A stretch of DNA of 64,000 bases from Tigriopus japonicus (GCA_010645155.1 CM021312.1:4059844-4123843), one strand, 5' to 3'. Shown: positions 10,970-22,617, counted from the stretch's first letter. Numbers and translations: made by a program. Notes: generated from the letters alone by a model not told the origin.

Positions 10970-11375
10970 TAGCAGTACGAATTATGATTTCCAGCAGAAA
11001 CAAACCATTTGCGTTCTTCTGCAAATGAGACCTGGCTTGCATTAAGAAGAACACGTATTTCAAATTTCAGCCCAATCGAATGCCGTAGTGAAAAGTAATG
11101 CCTTCTCAAACTTATGTACTGAAGAGAGCATAGAATGAACGAACTCGCCCTTTTGTGGTAAAACGATTACCACAAAAGGGCGAGTTCATTCATTCTCGGT
11201 ACGATTTGCACTGAACTTTGAGTGAGCATAACTTTTGTCTCCGACGTTTGATATAGCTATAAATTAAAATACGTATTCTTGTCAACTTCTGCAAGGTCTC
11301 ATTTGCAGAAGAACGTAATTGAATTGTTCTTACTGGAAATCATAATTCTCAATTCAATTTCGTACACTCTAATCA
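10970..11375. mobile_element. Foldback element with near-perfect centre
   Basis: The two halves are inverted copies (outer ends around AATTATGATTTCC and GGAAATCATAATT; inner CGTTCTTCTGCAAATGAGAC and its complement). They meet at CGCCCTTTTGTGGTAA..TTACCACAAAAGGGCG near 11,150-11,180. The same two halves occur 2.4 kb apart at 35.35 and 38.01 kb. No target duplication was secured. Confidence 0.7.
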
Positions 11376-11931
11376 TAGAAGAAGGAAAAATACTTCGATT
11401 GGGTGTTTTTGTGGCCGATAGCTGATTTGATTGCTGAAATGATCAGATCATTAATGATCTTTTATAACCAAGTGGATTCGATGATTATTTAGGATGAATT
11501 TAAATGGCTTTTTGAGGAATTTTCTTCAATTACTCTTTTTGCCTTGTGGTGTTTCAAAATCTACGGAAAGAATTACCCAATGAGTTTTGATCAACAATAT
11601 TTAAAATCAAAATAATTGTAATTGATTGCATTTTGGTCATTTTGATTGTCATTATTCAATAACAAATTACTATTACATTTTCACTTGCGAAACCAATATT
11701 AAAATCTGTCAGTGCACAAAATTCCTTTAGAGTTCTAAAACTTTCTGCACAAATCATTTGGAAGATCGAAGAATAGTTCCCTAATTCATTTACAGTTTGA
11801 AAGTTTACCCACCCCACTCCCCATAACATTATTAAATACAAACTGAGGGCTTTCGAGTTCGTCACTTCAATGACCAATTGAAACCTACCACTTGTATAAT
11901 GAAATGTTTAGAATCATTCACCAATAAGTCA

Positions 11932-12004
11932 AGTCGTGTGGCCTAATGGATAAGGCATCAGACTTCGGATCTGAGGATTGCAGGTTCGAGTCCTGTCACG
12001 ATCG
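11932..12004 (+). tRNA. tRNA-Arg (anticodon TCG)
   Basis: The 73-nt cloverleaf has D-arm GGCCTAATGGATAAGGC, anticodon stem TCAGA/TCTGA around loop CTTCGGA (anticodon TCG), and T-arm CAGGTTCGAGTCCTG, with discriminator G. No CCA is encoded, as expected in eukaryotes. The first base pair is A-C, unlike the copy at 26,980, so acceptor pairing is slightly weakened. A T-run at about 12,029 can stop RNA polymerase III. It decodes CGA. Confidence 0.93.
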
Positions 12005-12402
12005 AATTTCTTGTTCTCATTCTCAATTTTTTTTTCATCAAAAATTTGCCATTCTTAATTATTCGTTTCCGTTTCTTCAATTTGTTTATTTCACAAACAT
12101 CATCTTTACATTTTGAGAGCAACACATTAAGGTTTGGAATCCCACTCTATAAACTAACCCTAATTGTGTTGAACATTCAAAGATACCAGTACATAAATAC
12201 ACATCCAAGATTATTCCATGAAAATATCATCAACCAATAGTATCCATACCTGCATTTGATAATTCGTGAGCAATTCTCACCATTTTGCTCAGTATGGTGT
12301 TCGTAGTTTCAAAAATACTTCAATTACATTACAGGAAAATAATGAATAATTCACGGAGCCTAAATGTTGCACTCGCGCAACCTTTTGAATAAATTTTTGC
12401 TA

Positions 12403-12492
12403 TATTTTTTAGACGCAAAAAGATCGATCTCAAGATTGTACTTTAGTACTATAAGTCCGACCTTGAGTTAGATTTTTGCGTCTAAAAATCTA
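12403..12492. repeat. Second, diverged copy of the 90-nt hairpin
   Basis: It matches 1,084-1,173, but mismatches between the arms are not compensated (GATTG against CGACC), as expected of a decaying foldback. Confidence 0.65.
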
Positions 12493-12639
12493 GCCTCAGT
12501 TTTTCTAACAGCTCTTCAATTTTTAACAAAATTTTTCAAAATTAAAGATTTTGCGAATTGGAGAAAATTTTCATTTCTTTTGACGTTATCATGGAGAAAA
12601 ATGGGACTCTTTTCTGAATATATTTGTCACAATTCAACA

Positions 12640-13120
12640 AGTTTGGGCTGTTGAGGAAATCTTCAACTTCTTCAACAATTGAAAAAAATGACTATACTCC
12701 TTGACTTGAAAATCTAGTTTCATGATGTGACACGGATATTGTGATTGTTCTTTTTTGTTAATCAAAGTTTATTTCTTTTCCAAATATATTACTTTGTTAC
12801 TCGCTCAGGTATTTCAAAATCTAGTAACAAATGTAACATTGGTGGTTTTAACCCACATTGAAGCTTTTTCCGGAAATACTTTTGACTAATCATGCTATGT
12901 CAGAACAAAATAGCGGACACTTCACCGAAAAAAGATTTTTGATGGGATAAAACCGCTCTCGAAATAAATAACCACCTTATTCGGCATCTCATGATAAACC
13001 ATAGATAAATTAATTTAAGATATCTCAATTTTGACGGCGCCCAAAAGCACCTTATGGAAGGGATTACCTAGAATTATTCTTTAATGCGGTGCTTCATGAT
13101 GAAGCTCATTGAGTGCGCTG
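12640..13120. other. No gene seen
   Basis: AT-rich sequence with no open frame of interest, no repeat recognised and no splice-like exon. Confidence 0.5.
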
Positions 13121-13130
13121 GATTATGTGT

Positions 13131-13610
13131 AACGCAAATTAGAGCACAACAATAAAACAGTACGATCATAAAGTACGCCATCTAGTGGATCTCATGCGGC
13201 AACAGCTCAAAGTTCCCATAATTCATATATTTTTGAAGATTGCAATGGTCATTCATCAGTTTTGGACAGTCTTAAGTGCCAAACCTGTTGGTGTCGGAAC
13301 TCTAAATAGAACATTACATGTTTTTCTGATGATTTTTGGCATAGATCATACCTAAATTACCTTTTTAGTAGTCAGATTTCCATGCCAATTTGAAAGGATT
13401 TTGACCAATAAATAATACTAAAAACCACCACAGGTCCATTAACAATACTTTTCAGTAATACTTTACAGTTTTTCCAAACTGATGAATAACCATTACAATC
13501 TTCAAATTTATATGTATCACCGGAATTGCGAAGTGTTGGGGCATGAAATCCACTACATGGGGCACTTTATGACCGTACTCTTTTATTATAGTGCTCTAAC
13601 GCAAACATCC
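13131..13610. mobile_element. MITE with long inverted arms
   Basis: The arms of about 160 bp (13,131-13,290 and 13,455-13,610) contain AAAGTACGCCATCTAGTGGA and its inverted, diverged counterpart. Related core sequence recurs near 62,700-62,790. Confidence 0.6.
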
Positions 13611-13949
13611 TTCATGAAATTTGCCAATTAGGCTCAATCCAAAAAATACAGCCTGAGTCATCTGGAGGTCACGGATCAAGCTACTGTTGAGCCCACCTAG
13701 AACTGAATAGTCTGGGGGCTTGGTCTGTGTAATCAACTAACTAAGAATTTCTGTCACTCCTAGGAAAGTTAGTCAGTCAAGAGACAAAAAGAAAAGGGCC
13801 TTGCCCATAAAAATCTAAACCCTAAAACAATTGCACTAAAACAATATTGTAGCACAAATGAAAATATTTCAAAAAGTTAGTGTTCTAACTCTTTCTCAAC
13901 TGTTTGTTAAACACTGAAATTTCCTGTGCTGGCCTGTATCGTGATAATA

Positions 13950-14350
13950 GGTAAAAAGGTCACAAGAAAAAACGGTCACAATGGAAATTGTTATTTTTCG
14001 TGCAGAGATTGTGTTCCACCCAAATTATCTTCCAAGCCCATGGTTGCATCTTGAAGGTAAGGGGCATGGACTGACGATGGTTCGGGGAACACCCTCCTCT
14101 GGGGTCTGCCAGATCTGGGACTGGTTGGGACTGTTTAAAATTAACGTGGCTGGAATGGGTCCGTATTGACTATGTTACCCTTGTTTTGGCATGATTATGT
14201 TCCACCCAGATTTTCTTGTGCTCTCATGAGACAATCTTTAAACATGGAACAGATTAGGGTTCCTGGGGTCACCCTTAGGCTTCCTTCTGAGCAATGAAAG
14301 GATTTCCCACTTTGTGACCTTTATACTGTGACCTATTCAGCGGTGACTGT
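13950..14350. mobile_element. Possible hAT-like element with GGTCACA repeats
   Basis: GGTCACA occurs twice at the left end, and GTGACC-type motifs three times at the right end in inverted orientation, the layout of subterminal repeats. The exact ends and a target duplication were not found. Confidence 0.35.
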
Positions 14351-14364
14351 TTTGCTTATGATTA

Positions 14365-14527
14365 GGGCTGAAGAAAATAGGCAGTTTTGGATTCAAGCAG
14401 AATTTCCAGACGTTTCAAGTTCCAATGTCAGCTTGTTCGCTTGTCAGCGAAAAGCAAGAGAGGATAAGTTTTTTTAAACGTCTAGATTTCCCGCTTGACG
14501 CCAAAACTGCCTATTTTCTTTTGCCCT
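14365..14527. mobile_element. Small foldback element
   Basis: It starts TAGGGCTGAAGAAAATAGGC and ends with the inverse GCCTATTTTCTTTTGCCCTA. The arms also pair inward. It lies beside the hAT-like terminus at the inversion hinge. Confidence 0.6.
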
Positions 14528-15550
14528 ACTTTTTTATGGTTTTGATCAATTATTTTTCGATTTTGATCAGTTTTAAATTCATTTTTTTGGCCGAAAAATC
14601 AAGTTCGAATTTGGGCCCTATTGATTAGTGTTTAATTAAACCAAACAAACATATTGCAATGGTTATATCAAACTCTTCCAAGACTCTGAAACTAAATATA
14701 AATTGTTTCACGCAATCCTACATTCTCAAAGCTAACTTGTATCTCTAAATATTTTTCAACAAAACAGTCTTTTGGCGCAAGTGTTTTAATAAGAACAAGA
14801 GATAACCTTGTCCATTGACCTTAAACAGCAGAATGGTTAGAATCCCACCGGCTCCCTTCTCATAAAGTGACGCTGGAATCTTGGAACTTAGTAGCTCATG
14901 GGATAGATGAGCTTTTATGAGCGTTCAAGAAACTTAAGGACTGTCAGGTACCATCATTTTTTTAGCTTCTTCCTTCGATTCCCTCTTTCTCTAAACCAAT
15001 CATAAATATCAAAGGAGAGGGAACTCGCACATGTCCATCATGATCAGAAAAATAAAAAAGCCCAAGTGTACCACTGTGCATCGTGATGGCCTGATACTAA
15101 AATGTCCAGATGGATACCGAAATCCCGCACTTCCTTGACTTCTTGAGTTTTTGTCGACTCGGACACTCTTAATATCTCCGCCCTCGCACAATTTGTAGGG
15201 AGTTTATAATTGCAAATCTGGTTTTGACAATTATCAAAGGCCTCATTGAGCCGGTTTCGGTAAGAATTTTGAAAAGCAACCTTACATTTGCAACCTTTAA
15301 GGGTGTCTGGCGCAGAAAAGGATCAAAAGTGGGTAAAGAATACTTAAAATTTAGTTAAAAAATTAGGGCATGCCTATTCTTTAACTTAATGTTTAGACAC
15401 AAAATTTGCAAGCGTCTTGTCGGACCTCGATCAATCATTATATATGCCCCAGATATCTTACATTGTGACAGAATCGTGACAGTCATGCAATGCATTCTTA
15501 ACGATAAAGTAGGAATAGATCTAGAGTAAGCATTTGAAAATGAAGACATT

Positions 15551-15674
15551 TTTATTGAGCAATGGGTTCATTTTTTAATGTAAACACTGAATTCTACATT
15601 AGCTGCTGCTGATTGTGTTTTGAAGTTAAATGGAGGAAAAGTTTCTTGATTCATAACCTAGGATCGATCCCAAT
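15551..15674 (-). other. 3' untranslated exon and poly(A) signal, gene C
   Basis: On the minus strand the acceptor TTTTTTCAG precedes 15,674, and AATAAA lies at 15,556-15,551. Confidence 0.6.
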
Positions 15675-15978
15675 CTGAAAAAATAGAAGGAAAGGTTGAA
15701 CATTTTTCATTTGTTTGTTGCAATAAATTCAAAGGCCAATGAAGAAATGAAATTTGCAAAAGGACAACCAAACTTGAAGTTTAGTTTTTAGGTACTTTTG
15801 TTTTCAAGATCCTGAAAGGATTGAAATGTTGTAGATTATCATTGAAATTGTTCCAAAAGGAAATCAAAGTAATTTCTTTTTTAAAGTTTAGTTCGGCTCA
15901 AGAACCAAAAGAGAAGCTTCACCTACTTTTCGCATAGAATCCGCGGTCGTTACCCTTGATTGAGCCTCCTTCCCCAAA

Positions 15979-16776
15979 TCATCTACTGCGGCCAGATCTA
16001 GATCCACCTCCCGTGTAGTCTGGGCCTGAGCTGTCAACAAATATGTCACCACCCCCAGTCGCACTCCCACTGAGTCCCATTCCGCCTTTAAGTCCTTCTG
16101 GGCCAGTGAATGAATGTTCATGGATGGTAATAAGAACGGTAAGAACCATCGCAAGTACGGCCAAGAACTGAAATTATAATACCTATTCATAACCATATAT
16201 TTGATCAAGTTCAGTTGCGAAAAGTGTCAACTAGTTCAATTTTTGGAATAGCTAAAGCTTCTCTAAAAAGATCAACCCGAGTACCAGGTGACCAACATTA
16301 CTAGATGACACTTTTAGTAAGTTTACTCATTCTCATAAAATGCACATTGTTTCTAAGTAGTGTTTTTAAAAATTTGGATTGAAATACTAAATTATTCATA
16401 ATGGTAAGTGATAGTAAGCATGTCATTTTTGGTTATTTTGACATAACCTAAAAAATATTTTCAATTCATCTTTGGAAAGTTGTATTTCGATGTGACTTGA
16501 GTCTTTTAAGCTTCTTGGGACCAAAATTGGCCATTCAAACTGAAACAAGTCTTTGTTGATGAATGTATGTTTATCTGTACTCTAGATATGAATCAAATAA
16601 TCAAAAGTACTATTTTAATGAGTTTTTTTTTGCATGTAACATCTTTCCTGCACCTTGACCTATATGAAAGAAATCACAAGATGGGTTCGGGAATTTAAAT
16701 TCAAACTATGTGATTGTTCAAATTGGATGAACATCGGTTAAGAATAAAAAAAACTTACTTTGATTGCTCCTCTCAT
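15979..16776 (-). CDS. Small secreted Gly/Ser-rich peptide, gene C (spliced)
   Basis: On the minus strand exon 1 is 16776-16759 (MRGAIK) with donor GTAAGT. Intron 1 is 16758-16168 and ends TTTCAG. Exon 2 opens at 16167 in phase 0 and stops at 15981-15979, giving 68 aa. The signal peptide FLAVLAMVLTVLITI is followed by HEHSFTGPEGLKGGMGLSGS, a Gly run, IFVDSSGPDYTG and the tail GSRSGRSR. It is very close to A (three extra residues in the Gly segment). The donor for the 3' untranslated exon is at about 15,953. The upstream region is the same promoter block, with TATATAAA. Purifying conservation of the tail in A and C suggests it matters; function unknown. Confidence 0.75.
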
Positions 16777-16824
16777 GTTGATCTCTTGAGCTTGAATGTG
16801 TGTGAAAAGCAGAAATGGTGTTCA

Positions 16825-16832
16825 TTTATATA
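16825..16832 (-). promoter_or_regulatory. TATA box of peptide gene C
   Basis: TATATAAA on the minus strand is 49 nt upstream of the ATG. It is in the same conserved context as in gene B. Confidence 0.65.
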
Positions 16833-17829
16833 CAAGCTTTTTCTCAAGGTTCTCCCTGTCCATTTGAAACGGAAGAAACAGATCTATGGCGCATATTCTG
16901 AAGAACAGATAGGCTGTCCAATAACGCCGAAATCCATGATTTGTGGCAACGCTCTGGAACGCAAAAATTTACTTTCAACGAAGTCTGGTACTTTCAAAAA
17001 TTCGAACCCCAACTACTGTGTCTGTCTTTGCTTCAATAAACATGATTTTCAGAGCCCAAACAATGAAGAGTAAACCTTTAGGTCAAATGTTTAGCCTGCT
17101 TTCTGTAAATGTACACAATGAAACACATTAAAATGAACAAAGCCAATTATGAAATGAATATCAATTTCAGCGGCAAAGATAACTATTGAGATTTTCTTTG
17201 CGCCAAAACTAAGAGGAAAATTGAACACAGAGCACTCTTAACTGGTGGTGCAATTTTTAACAAGACTCAATAACACGTTGATTTAGGAATAATTGTTGTC
17301 AGCAATTTAGAATTTGGAGGTTAGCGATTTAGATGTTTTTCATAGAATTAAGTGTTGTTCAAAAATTGCGAGTTACAGATCTATTGGGATTGGTCCATAA
17401 CTAGGGCTAAAGTTGCTTTCGTAGCCACGTTGGTTAGCTGGGCTCTATGAAAGTGCTTGCTTTTCAGTGTCAGAGTGTTATAATGAAGATATCTTGTGAA
17501 TATACATCTTAAGAGTAGCTCAAAATAACTATATTTGTTCACTTAAAACAATTAAAACCAACACATTTTCCCAAACCATATTAATAGATATTAAGAGTGT
17601 TCTTAGTTAAGAATTAAAGCGTAAGTTGATCATTATAAATTAAGCAGATAATTGGCTATCATTACCTTAAAACTAAAATGCATCAAATCATGCCTTGAAA
17701 TGCTCCGGTTATATGATGCAGCGGCTGCCAAGAAATATAATATATATTTTCCATGTCACAAAAATAAATAATAATTTCTCGTTTCTCTATGACTCTGCCT
17801 TGGTTGAACGATTCATGTATATTATAACT

Positions 17830-19033
17830 CAGGGGTGACAACCGGTGGGCCGCGGCCCAAATGTGGGCCCAAGGGTGTTCGTTGGTGGGCCCAGGAGCTA
17901 TGGAGAAAGTCCAAAATTAGTGGGCCCGAGAGTCATCCATAGTACTGTACTTGTGGGCCCAAAGCTCTTTGACCGCTAATTTGTGGGCCCCTGAACCTAC
18001 CACTGCCTGTTTGGTCAGGAACCTCTCACTACAGGACGCGAACTTCAGGTGACGCTTAGCCCAAGAAGGTCCTTAAAAGGGTGCAGCTCTGCAGTGAATT
18101 TAAACGAAATTGCCAAAAGACGATAGAAAAAGGTGTTTGATAGCAAACATCACTCCAGAACAAAGTTGCAACATGAGATTGCGCTCCTTTTCCTGCCATT
18201 AATTTCTATACTGATGTTTTCTGTTCTCAGGAATTAGTTGAAACTGAGCTACTTCAGATCAATGTTTCGCACAAAACTGAGAATGGGATCTCAATTAAAC
18301 GCATGTGTAACTGGAATATAATAATACCAACTTCAGACAACGGGTTTATCTATACATGGATGAAGTTTCATGAAAATTGAGCGTGTTTTTGGAAAACTGT
18401 GGCCCTGCTATTAACAACGAAAGTTACACCCAAAGCATCCACACTCCCCATAAAAAGCATCATTTTTAGTCAGTATTTTATTGTCTGAAATGCTTGAAAT
18501 CCATTAGATGCCAAATATCAACATTTTGACAGGCCAAACCGAAAGGAAGCACAATATTGAACAAATTATTCATCAACCAGTTGTTGATGATTCCCACTGA
18601 ATGATTATTCATGCAGAAAGCAGTAAAGAACAGATCACCTTCATGGAGCACCATATTCTTCACTTTGATGGTGTTGTAAGGTTCTTATAATCTGAAACCA
18701 TTGGTATTTCAGGATAAGTTGAATAGAGTTGATAATGAGTGGTGCACGTGATTTACCCAAGAGTGGGTTGCATTTAATTATCTAGAAGAGACAGATACAC
18801 AAAACAGAATGATGTCTAGACAATTCATCCACTGATTTAGTTTAAAATATTGAATATTGAGTCCATAACACTTCCCTATCGTTCACTCTTTAGGGCCTCA
18901 TTGGGCTCTCAAAAACAACAAAAAACACCTGTCTTCGCAGCCTCTTCTGTAAGTTTATCCATGGTTTGGTGGGCCCCAGACAACACGAATCAAATTTCGT
19001 GGGCCTTGACCCGAAAATGGTTGCCGACCCCTG
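17830..19033. mobile_element. hAT element, GTGGGCCC family, copy 1
   Basis: The ends are CAGGGGTGACAACC and GGTTGCCGACCCCTG, with an exact 8-bp target duplication TTATAACT (17,822-17,829 and 19,034-19,041). At least five GTGGGCCC motifs crowd the left end and two the right. Copy 2 at 54.1 kb is much shorter. The interior here (18,232-18,735) is an inverted copy of the exon-like segment at 4.37-4.87 kb. No transposase frame is present, so it is non-autonomous. Confidence 0.85.
18232..18735 (-). other. Exon-like segment, copy 2, inside hAT element
   Basis: On the minus strand an acceptor TGGTTTCAG near 18,694 is followed by GTGAAGAATATGGTGCTCCA and a frame open through VLHEGDLFFTAFCMNNHS to FKHFRQ, then AATAAA at about 18,480. 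Similarity to 4.37-4.87 kb stops abruptly at 18,232, inside the transposon. This resembles a host-gene fragment carried by a hAT element. Confidence 0.4.
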
Positions 19034-19871
19034 TTATAACTTATAACTAACTTAAAGCGTTCATTTCTTAATATAATTTTCGTAAATCATCTTTGATACG
19101 GTAGAATTTCATAAATTTGAAATCTTTTGAAGATCTGTGCATATTTGAAAAATAAATTATCAATACAATGGAAATTTTTATTTCAAAACGTGCAATATTT
19201 GCAACAAACAGTTTTCATTGAAATTTTCCAAAAAAAGTTAACTTACGGCTGACTAGGTTTGCTAAAAAGCTCCGAAGAAAAAAATAATCCAAAAATATAC
19301 CTTCTTGATTAGTTTTAATAAATTTTATGCACTTGTTTTGTAATACAAAAGTAAAGACATAAGTAGTGTATATTATCTGCTAAATAGATGTTGATCAAAT
19401 TTCGCTTCAATCCCTGACTAAAGACCCTCTCAATACCCATTAATATGGTTCGGGAAACTATGTTAATTTTAGTGACTTTAAGTGAATTAATATAGTTAAT
19501 TGAGCTACTTTTAAGATGTACATCTTCACAAGATATGCCCATGAAGATACTCTGACATCAGAAATTGTCATTAGAGAAGTCTTGGCATTTGAGCAAATAC
19601 TTTAACAGAAATTTCAACCACCGTGTAGCCCTAAAGATGCAATATTTATTTGTAAAAGTTGCACTTAACAAGAAGAAAGTTGTTAGAAAGTTGCTGTTTT
19701 CTGGCCTAAAGGTGTCCGTCCCCCTTTTTGACATAAAAATGTCAAATTTGGCCAAATATTTGTTTGTCTCAATTCTGCACAAAATGTTGTAATCTTAACT
19801 TTATTGTTTCTGTAACGTTTGGCTTCCTTTAGAACAAAGTTTTGCTTGCACATATCGTTGCAGAATTTAGA

Positions 19872-20190
19872 AAAAAGCTATAAGTCCTCCTCTCTTCTTT
19901 ATCGGGCTCCTTCATTGTTCAATTTGCTGCCTATTTGCCTTCGTCGGGAATATGTAGGAGCTGATCCTCTAACAGCATTTAAGGCAGGATTGGACAAATT
20001 TTTAAAAACTATTCCTGACCAACCCACTATACAAGAGTTGTATAGATCTGCCAACAGTGACTCATTGGTAGATCAAATTTCATGTAAACATTAATTATTG
20101 AAACTATAATAATGATTAACTCTCTTTACAGGGAATCCCATTCCTTGTAGCGGTATTGAAAAATCCGCCCCCCCCCCAAAAAAAAAAATA
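19872..20190 (+). mobile_element. 5'-truncated LINE (C-terminal end)
   Basis: Codons from about 19,880 to the stop at 20,094 read SSLLYRAPSLFNLLP, then FLKTIPDQPTIQELYRSANS. This is the typical extreme C-terminus of ORF2 in Jockey/CR1-like non-LTR retrotransposons. About 75 nt of 3' UTR follow, then a C10A10-like run at 20,168-20,189. The left arm lacks it, so insertion postdates the inverted duplication. It has no reverse transcriptase core. Confidence 0.7.
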
Positions 20191-21060
20191 ACAATTCTCT
20201 TCAAAGGTTCTTTGAAAGAGTGTGTAAAATGTATCATACGAGCTATTTCCCCCAGAATTTGAGTGAGCGAGACGACAAAATGCCTAAAGTTGCTGAATTT
20301 GACTAAAATAATCAAAAGTTGCAATTTTTGGTGCAAGTTATAATTTGCAATTTTGTTCGAGCCCTATTCAAAAGTGATAACATTTTCCCATTTCAAACGT
20401 TTCTAAATGTTTTGATTCTCAGTTACGTAATAACACGCGTAAAAAAATATTCAGTAATGATGGGAAAATACTTGCTTCTTGAAGATCCAACAATGATTTG
20501 ACTCCAGACATCTGAAGACATGGATAAAGAATGATTTCATTTTAGGTTAAGTTTGCTTGATTTGTTTGAATCACATAATTTCATGATTCAACTCACAGAA
20601 CGAAGTTTAGCAAGTTGGATATAAGACCACTCATGTTTAGAATTTAGAATTGCCTAATAAGATTTGATGAGAACTACGTGCCCATCCAAATTTGTTCAGC
20701 AAATGATAAACGGAAAACCAAAAACCAGCTACTTCAACTGACTCACATATTGCACATTTAACTATGAAGTATAACATGTTAAAGATGTTGAACTCAAGAA
20801 GATTTATTTACTTTCGAGAACAATATGGGATGTAATTAGAACAAAAACATATAAAAGTAAAAGGCTAAAGTTTGTTGCATGATGTTCTTACCTCCAATAT
20901 TGATTGTTTCAGTATTTTGAGAAGTTTAGAGGTCTGCGGAAAAAGGTAACTAATCACGCATTTGCCCACTTCCTAAAAGAGCAAATTGTTTGAGAGGAAA
21001 TTTCCCACGTAAAAACAATTTCAAGCTTTATTGAACAATACCATTCATTCTATGAGTTTT

Positions 21061-21627
21061 CGATTGAGAAGTTTCGGAAAAAAACCTTTTCTCTAATCCT
21101 TTTGTAGTTGCCGTATTCTAATATCGAAAGGCATTCAATCTTTTATCACATGAAACCTTTTGTTGAACGATCACTTCGATCAATACAAAGGATTATACAA
21201 TCAAACCAAGAGTTATTCTGCTTTCGATTGTTTTTAGTCCAACTATTCATCGGTTTTTGGATGTTTCTATTTTGCCTACAGATATGAGAATAGGTCACGA
21301 AAAGACACTATGAGGTTAAAATTGAATAGTAAAATTGAATCTGTACGGACCAACGTCTTCTTTAGTTGATTTAAGGGAGCAGAGATGATAAGAACATTTT
21401 TGATCCATTGCAGGTGAGAATTTCTTTACAATGTTTAAAATAAAACATAAATCGTTTGTTTCTAAACAATTCCTACGTTTTGTTTCCAGTGTTAGACCCT
21501 TTCGGTGCAGCACGAACAAACCAATTATTTTGTTTTATCGTCTTGTGGTACAATGAAATTAACTTGTAGTTTCTGAAATATTTTATATGGACACAAAATT
21601 GACAGTTTTATTGAAAGGTTCAATGGA
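21061..21627. other. No gene seen
   Basis: Unmatched AT-rich sequence between the inverted duplication and the retrotransposon. The short frames look like chance. Confidence 0.5.
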
Positions 21628-21632
21628 CTTTG

Positions 21633-21807
21633 TGTAGTGATTATCAATAGGTTCCAAGATTACTATACAATACTTCCGACTCATAGACCAGTTTTCTCTC
21701 TCTCAATATTCCATGTCATTCTGTTTCCTACATTCCGCCATTGAACACATACATTCTTATCACCCGAATTACATATTTTATTATATCTTCGGCCTACAAT
21801 CATTCCG
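21633..21807 (+). repeat. 5' LTR
   Basis: It starts TGTAGTGATTATC and ends CATTCCG, so it lacks the common CA end. The border is nevertheless fixed by the target duplication and by the primer binding site directly after it. Confidence 0.93.
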
Positions 21808-21825
21808 TGGCGCAGTCGGTAGCCA
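21808..21825 (+). other. Primer binding site (tRNA-Ser type)
   Basis: TGGCGCAGTCGGTAGCC starts at the base after the LTR. The first 12 nt complement the 3' end of a tRNA-Ser with acceptor stem GCAGTCG. From memory it resembles the site in the Drosophila 17.6/297 group. Confidence 0.8.
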
Positions 21826-22164
21826 ATTATACCGTCTGGGAGGGCTTACCGACTTGCAATAGTGATTTTCTGGTGATTCACCGTCGTGATATCGTTATTG
21901 GTTGGTTCCATTTCTCATCAGTCGTTATATTGGATATTATCTACATTCCTGGTCGAGGACTTTGTTGATTTGGATGGTGTTTTGTTGATTGTGGAGACGT
22001 TATTTCACCCTGGTTTACGGTTCCATATTACGTCTACAAGTATATATTATGCATCGGGTTATGTTATGAGAAGGAAAATCACCGTTTATACGTCTGTGGA
22101 TTGTTTCTACTTGTGGTTATTCGTGGATTTACGCTAGATAAGTACAAATTAAACCCTATTCATC

Positions 22165-22617
22165 ATGTCTAATCGAGAGGCCGTTTTGACTTTAAAAGCT
22201 TCACGGAGAGGATATAAAAGTCTATCTACGAAATCCAAACGTGTAACTTTAGATGCGATCAGTTCTTATGTGGAGGGGAATGATCCTTTTTACGTTGAGA
22301 TTAAACTTGAAACTTGGGAAAGGAATTTGGACAAATACAGGGAAGCCGAGGCAACCGTGATTTGTCATTCTGCGGCAGATGATAACGATATGGATAAGGA
22401 TCTGGAACAACATGAGGATTCATTTGATCAGGCCAAAGTAAAGATTCGAGGATTTCGTCAGGATTTCGATCGTGTGTCAAATTCACTTTCGGATGGGAAC
22501 CCCAATCCTGTTCAAAATTTATCCTCGAATCCGGGTCTTCCTAAATTGAATATCAAGCGACCCCCTATATTGGAAGAGGATACTAATTTACGAACGTTCA
22601 TGCAATGGCGTCCGTAA
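22165..22617 (+). CDS. gag: Gag N-terminal part (gypsy)
   Basis: 150 codons, strongly charged (NREAVLTLKASRRGYKSLST near the start), ending FMQWRP and TAA. Immediately after the TAA the same frame continues WDNYATNLNNF, which looks like the continuation of a Gag W..W.NY pattern. The rest of Gag then lies in the next frame (from about 22,650). So one stop and one frame change separate this part from the Gag-Pol frame. Alternatives are a degraded copy, sequencing errors, or recoding at CCG-TAA-T. The start ATG at 22,165 lies 340 nt after the primer site, a normal leader length. Gag forms the particle that packages the RNA. Confidence 0.75.
   Translation: MSNREAVLTLKASRRGYKSLSTKSKRVTLDAISSYVEGNDPFYVEIKLETWERNLDKYREAEATVICHSAADDNDMDKDLEQHEDSFDQAKVKIRGFRQDFDRVSNSLSDGNPNPVQNLSSNPGLPKLNIKRPPILEEDTNLRTFMQWRP

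Larger units (their letters stand above)
14530..21060. repeat. Right arm of large inverted duplication
   Basis: This is the reverse-complement partner of 4.88-9.83 kb. Compared with the left arm it carries a hAT element (17,830-19,033), a LINE fragment (19,872-20,190) and about 0.7 kb of unmatched sequence near 17.1-17.8 kb. Gene C lies inside. Position 19,040-19,560 shows no gene and no recognised repeat. Confidence 0.8.

Noticed and set aside
15888..16208. 106-codon minus-strand frame overlapping gene C
   Set aside because: It is the wrong frame through intron 1 and exon 2 of gene C. The spliced frame is shared with A and B.
16714..17073. 119-codon plus-strand frame
   Set aside because: Antisense to the promoter and exon 1 of gene C. 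The corresponding B region is not open.
21808..21825. A-box-like TGGCGCAGTCGG, possible tRNA gene
   Set aside because: It sits exactly at the base after the LTR and no cloverleaf follows. It is the primer binding site.
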